The notes beneath the pieces were generated by a model. The model was not told the origin of the DNA. It saw nothing but the letters and a program-made list of their open reading frames with translations, and searched no databases. DNA of 64,000 nucleotides, taken from the NCBI GenBank assembly GCA_017416915.1, contig JAFQAN010000027.1, forward strand, positions 114,485-178,484, read 5' to 3'. Each line of letters opens with the position of its first letter. Within the stretch, counting starts at the first letter, position 1. The translations under genes were made by a program, and so were the position numbers. Source of the stretch: Alistipes sp. Lineage in GTDB: Bacteria > Bacteroidota > Bacteroidia > Bacteroidales > Rikenellaceae. Positions 61,308 through 64,000 of this stretch are shown piece after piece.

Positions 61308-63833
61308 CTACTCCGCAGGGCTTGACACCCTGCCGTTAGCACGATGTAGCAGCCACGCCGACTGCAATATCTTATTTTTCAGCAGAGGCTTATACTCGGG
61401 ATTGTCGGCAAGAAACTTTTCGACCTCAGCCAGCGCCTCCTCCGAGCGCTGAGCGCCAAGCAGCGAGGATGCCCAACCGCTCGGGAAGAAGATGTCGCCT
61501 GTGCGCTGCACCTCCTCCAACTCCTCCAAGGCGGGACGTATGTAGCGCGTAGCATCGCCCTGCAACGGGTGCATAAGCAGGCTCAGTGCCGCCTCAGCCC
61601 ACGGCTCGACACGGCGATTTTCGGCTTCGAGAAGCTCCTCGAAAAGGGCATCTCGGCTCTCGATAGCGGGGTTTACGGCACGCACTATATAGTCGAACTG
61701 ACGACGACGGTCGGCGTGCGTGAGACGTGAACGTGTAGCCTCGACAATATGGTCGTAGCGTTCGGGATAGATAAGCGCAAGGCGGTAGGCAAGCCTCATA
61801 TAGTCGAACTCGCTGAACTGCGCCACGCTCCACTGCTCCCACCTCTCGTAGAGCGTCTCGACAATCTCATCCTTACGCGCCACATCGACCAAAAGGCGCA
61901 GCAGTTGCAGACGACATATCGGCGAGGGGTGGTTAGCACTAAGCGCATAAACAGCATCCTCAGCCTCGGCACTCTCCAACGCCAACATAGGCATACGCAG
62001 ATAATCGACTATCGTCGAGCGTATCAGCGTATTCGGCTCCGTAGGCAGCACCCCGAGCAACATATCGAGCCACGCCTCATCGTCGATAAGGCGATGCTGA
62101 TAGTTCTCATAGAGCGCCATAAGTGCCGCCTGGCGCGCCACATCATCCTCAATGTCGGCAAGGTGCGACATCATCCACTGCATAGACGCATCATCCACGA
62201 TAAAGTGTCCGTAGCCACGACCGTCGCTGTTTGGCACGATATAGCGCGTACCATCTGGAACATCAACAGCGACCACCCCACCACTCATATCGACCTCTAC
62301 CTGCTCGATAGTATCGCCCACGGCGAGGCAGTTGAAGCGCTGCGGCCATAGTAGCCCCTGATTGGTGATGTCGTGCTGCTCGGCACGAAGCACACCGCCC
62401 TCTAACGAGAGGGTGATATGTGGCATACCTGCGCTATTTACCCAGGCGTGGCTAAATGTCGCAAGGTCCAAATCGGTGCGACTGTCGAGGATGGCAATAA
62501 GGTCCTCCCAACGTGCATTGCCATACGCATACGTGCTGAGATACTCACGAATACCCTCACGGAAGGCATCCTCGCCCATAAGCTCAACAAGTTTGAGCAT
62601 CACCACGGGTGCCTTATTATATATTGTACGTCCGTAAATCAGCCCTGCATCGGCAAGGTTGCTAAGCGGCTGCTTTATCGCCGTGCGTCCTGCTGTGCGG
62701 TCATCCGAGAGGGCGGCAGCGGTGATGGTTTTAAGCCTATTAAGGTCGTGGTTGATGTCGCCGAACAGCGGCTCTACCATAAGCGAGGCGAAATAGTTGG
62801 CAAAGACCTCCTTGGTCCACACATCATCAAACCACGCCATTGTAACGTAGTCGCCAAACCACATATGCGCAGTCTCGTGGGCAATAAGCGAGGCACGTGC
62901 AAGCTCCTCATCGGGCGTTGGCAGCTGTCCGAGAAATATGCGGGTGTCGTTGTAGAGCGTCGCCCCCGTATGCTCCATACCTCCATATTGGAAGCCTGGC
63001 AAGATGATAAAATCGTACTTGGCAAAGGGGTAATCAATAGCGGTATAATCCTCTAACCACTCGATAGAGGCCGCCACCTGCTTGAAGATTGTAGGTAGCT
63101 GTGCCACGCGCTGAGGGTCTGTCTCGCGGTAGTAGGCACGAAGCCTATGTTCGCCATCGTCGTAGTCGCTGTAAAAGAACTCGCCCGCCACAAACGAGAA
63201 GAGATAGGTACTCAGCGGCTCGGTGCGATTGAAGCTCACGCTACGGCGACCATCGGCACAATGTTCTGCCGCCACCGACGTATTGGACACGGCGCACCAC
63301 GCCTCGGGGAGCGTTAGCGAGAGCGTAAACTCGGCTTTGAGGTCGGGCTGGTCGAAGCAGGGGAAGAGCGTACGGGCGCGGTCAGGCACAAGCAACGTAT
63401 AGAGGTAGTCGGGGTTGCGGTTGAGCGACTGGTTACCCGCCGTGAAGCTAACATATACCTCGTTGTCGCCCGCTACAATAGCCGACGGGGGTATTATGAT
63501 ATGCTCGTTGCGATACTCCCACTCTACCGAGAGGTCGTTCACGTACACCTGCTTAACGGCATCGACACCCTCTCTAAAATCGACAATTATCTCCTCGGCT
63601 CGCTCGACCGTAAAGCCTATGCGCACATCGCCCGACACCGCCTCGTGAAGATTCTGAGGAATATCGAAGTGCAGCACATAGCTTAGGTTATCAATCGTAG
63701 CCTTACGGTGTAGGGCAAGTGTCTCGGATACACCCTGCTCATATAGCTTGATGCTAGGAGTGTCGGTGGGCGTTGTAGTGCAGCCCGCAGCAAACATAAT
63801 AAGCGGGCAGATTATTGCATATAGGTACTTCAT
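61308..63833 (-). CDS. M1 family aminopeptidase, lipoprotein
   Basis: 841 residues from the ATG at 63833 (MKYLYAIICPLIMFAAGC, Cys18); an ATG at 63851 lies inside the promoter. The N-terminal beta domain is followed by the exopeptidase motif YGGMEHTG (GxMEN variant) and the zinc site HETAHMWFGDY with the third ligand in WTKEVF. A long helical ERAP1-like C-terminal region follows. It cleaves N-terminal residues from peptides in the periplasm or at the surface. A TATATTTG element (minus, 63856-63849) lies just upstream. Confidence 0.92.
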   Translation of the reverse strand: MKYLYAIICPLIMFAAGCTTTPTDTPSIKLYEQGVSETLALHRKATIDNLSYVLHFDIPQNLHEAVSGDVRIGFTVERAEEIIVDFREGVDAVKQVYVNDLSVEWEYRNEHIIIPPSAIVAGDNEVYVSFTAGNQSLNRNPDYLYTLLVPDRARTLFPCFDQPDLKAEFTLSLTLPEAWCAVSNTSVAAEHCADGRRSVSFNRTEPLSTYLFSFVAGEFFYSDYDDGEHRLRAYYRETDPQRVAQLPTIFKQVAASIEWLEDYTAIDYPFAKYDFIILPGFQYGGMEHTGATLYNDTRIFLGQLPTPDEELARASLIAHETAHMWFGDYVTMAWFDDVWTKEVFANYFASLMVEPLFGDINHDLNRLKTITAAALSDDRTAGRTAIKQPLSNLADAGLIYGRTIYNKAPVVMLKLVELMGEDAFREGIREYLSTYAYGNARWEDLIAILDSRTDLDLATFSHAWVNSAGMPHITLSLEGGVLRAEQHDITNQGLLWPQRFNCLAVGDTIEQVEVDMSGGVVAVDVPDGTRYIVPNSDGRGYGHFIVDDASMQWMMSHLADIEDDVARQAALMALYENYQHRLIDDEAWLDMLLGVLPTEPNTLIRSTIVDYLRMPMLALESAEAEDAVYALSANHPSPICRLQLLRLLVDVARKDEIVETLYERWEQWSVAQFSEFDYMRLAYRLALIYPERYDHIVEATRSRLTHADRRRQFDYIVRAVNPAIESRDALFEELLEAENRRVEPWAEAALSLLMHPLQGDATRYIRPALEELEEVQRTGDIFFPSGWASSLLGAQRSEEALAEVEKFLADNPEYKPLLKNKILQSAWLLHRANGRVSSPAE

Positions 63834-64000
63834 AGTCTCGATTTTTGACAAATATACGAAGAACTTGCGTAAAAATGGCAGGATGAGGGTGAAATTTGAT
63901 AAGTGGTTGGTACATATACCATTTTTGTGTTACCTCACCATATTGTTAAATTTGGCAGAAGGAGCCGTATATGGTGGGTATTAGAGAAAGAATTGCTACC

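Noticed and set aside
63852-64000. Start of a further gene at the right edge
   Set aside because: TAAATTTG at 63957-63964 could be a promoter, but no coding sequence can be supported before the window ends.

Overview
The window looks like a chromosome segment of a Bacteroidota bacterium, most likely Bacteroidales and possibly Alistipes/Rikenellaceae. The sequence-visible reasons are the many promoters of the Bacteroidota form (TAnnTTTG, with a TTG about 20 bp upstream), weak or absent Shine-Dalgarno sites, abundant secreted lipoproteins with lipoboxes, the ack-ptb-buk fermentation genes, archaeal-type ProRS, and a C-terminal-tyrosine ending on it. The genus is inference only. Gene density is high and most genes are housekeeping.

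Layout. 1-275: end of prs. 783-7431: a TetR-controlled drug-efflux operon (TolC, HlyD, two ABC ATPases, two permeases). 7514-13131 (minus): DUF349 protein, pyrG, yidC. 13527-16802: ackA, ptb, buk. 16900-19742: aroQ, a flippase, thiL. 19846-22603: two surface lipoproteins. 22869: argR. 23625-29210 (minus): one long operon rsfS, ftsH, cdsA, psd, AI-2E transporter, stand-alone riboflavin kinase. 29452: oxyR. 30577-40080 (plus): trpS, ClC channel, ychF, a frameshifted SIMPL gene, gltX, galM, subtilase. 40162-43412: FN3-type lipoprotein and a protein with two TonB C-terminal domains. 43589-45482: two-component pair. 46087-48581 (minus): proS, purC. 49136-52708 (minus): PNGase F-like lipoprotein and DPP IV. 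53047-57594: potABCD, followed by an outer-membrane barrel. 58548-61248: a small phage-derived island (terminase, a small conserved gene, S24 repressor). 61308-63833: M1 aminopeptidase lipoprotein.

The most unusual content is a composite intergenic repeat family at five loci (about 280-611, 23389-23635, 41832-42146, 45543-46100, 48723-49136). Each copy has, in fixed order, an optional array of 10-bp units (GACTGGGAAN), an array of 8-bp units (CGRGACNN, 7 to 19 copies), an A-rich CACAGG block, a second 10-bp array that is roughly the inverse complement of the first (GGCGTTCTCA), and one or two structured hairpin modules of about 127 bp bounded by an inverted repeat (GCTTGGYGT/ACRCCAAGC). The hairpin stems differ between copies but keep their pairing through compensatory changes, while the apical ATAGTACT..CGTACA sequence is conserved. 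In all five loci the hairpin end lies within a few bases of the stop codon of the adjacent gene, always in the same relative orientation, and at ribF and purC the repeat supplies the stop codon itself. I know of no name for this family.

Most other genes are ordinary. Points worth a second look are the asymmetric ABC ATPase pair, the ClC protein lacking the gating glutamate, the C-terminal membrane helix on PotD, the frameshift at a CG repeat in the SIMPL gene, and the orphan terminase island.
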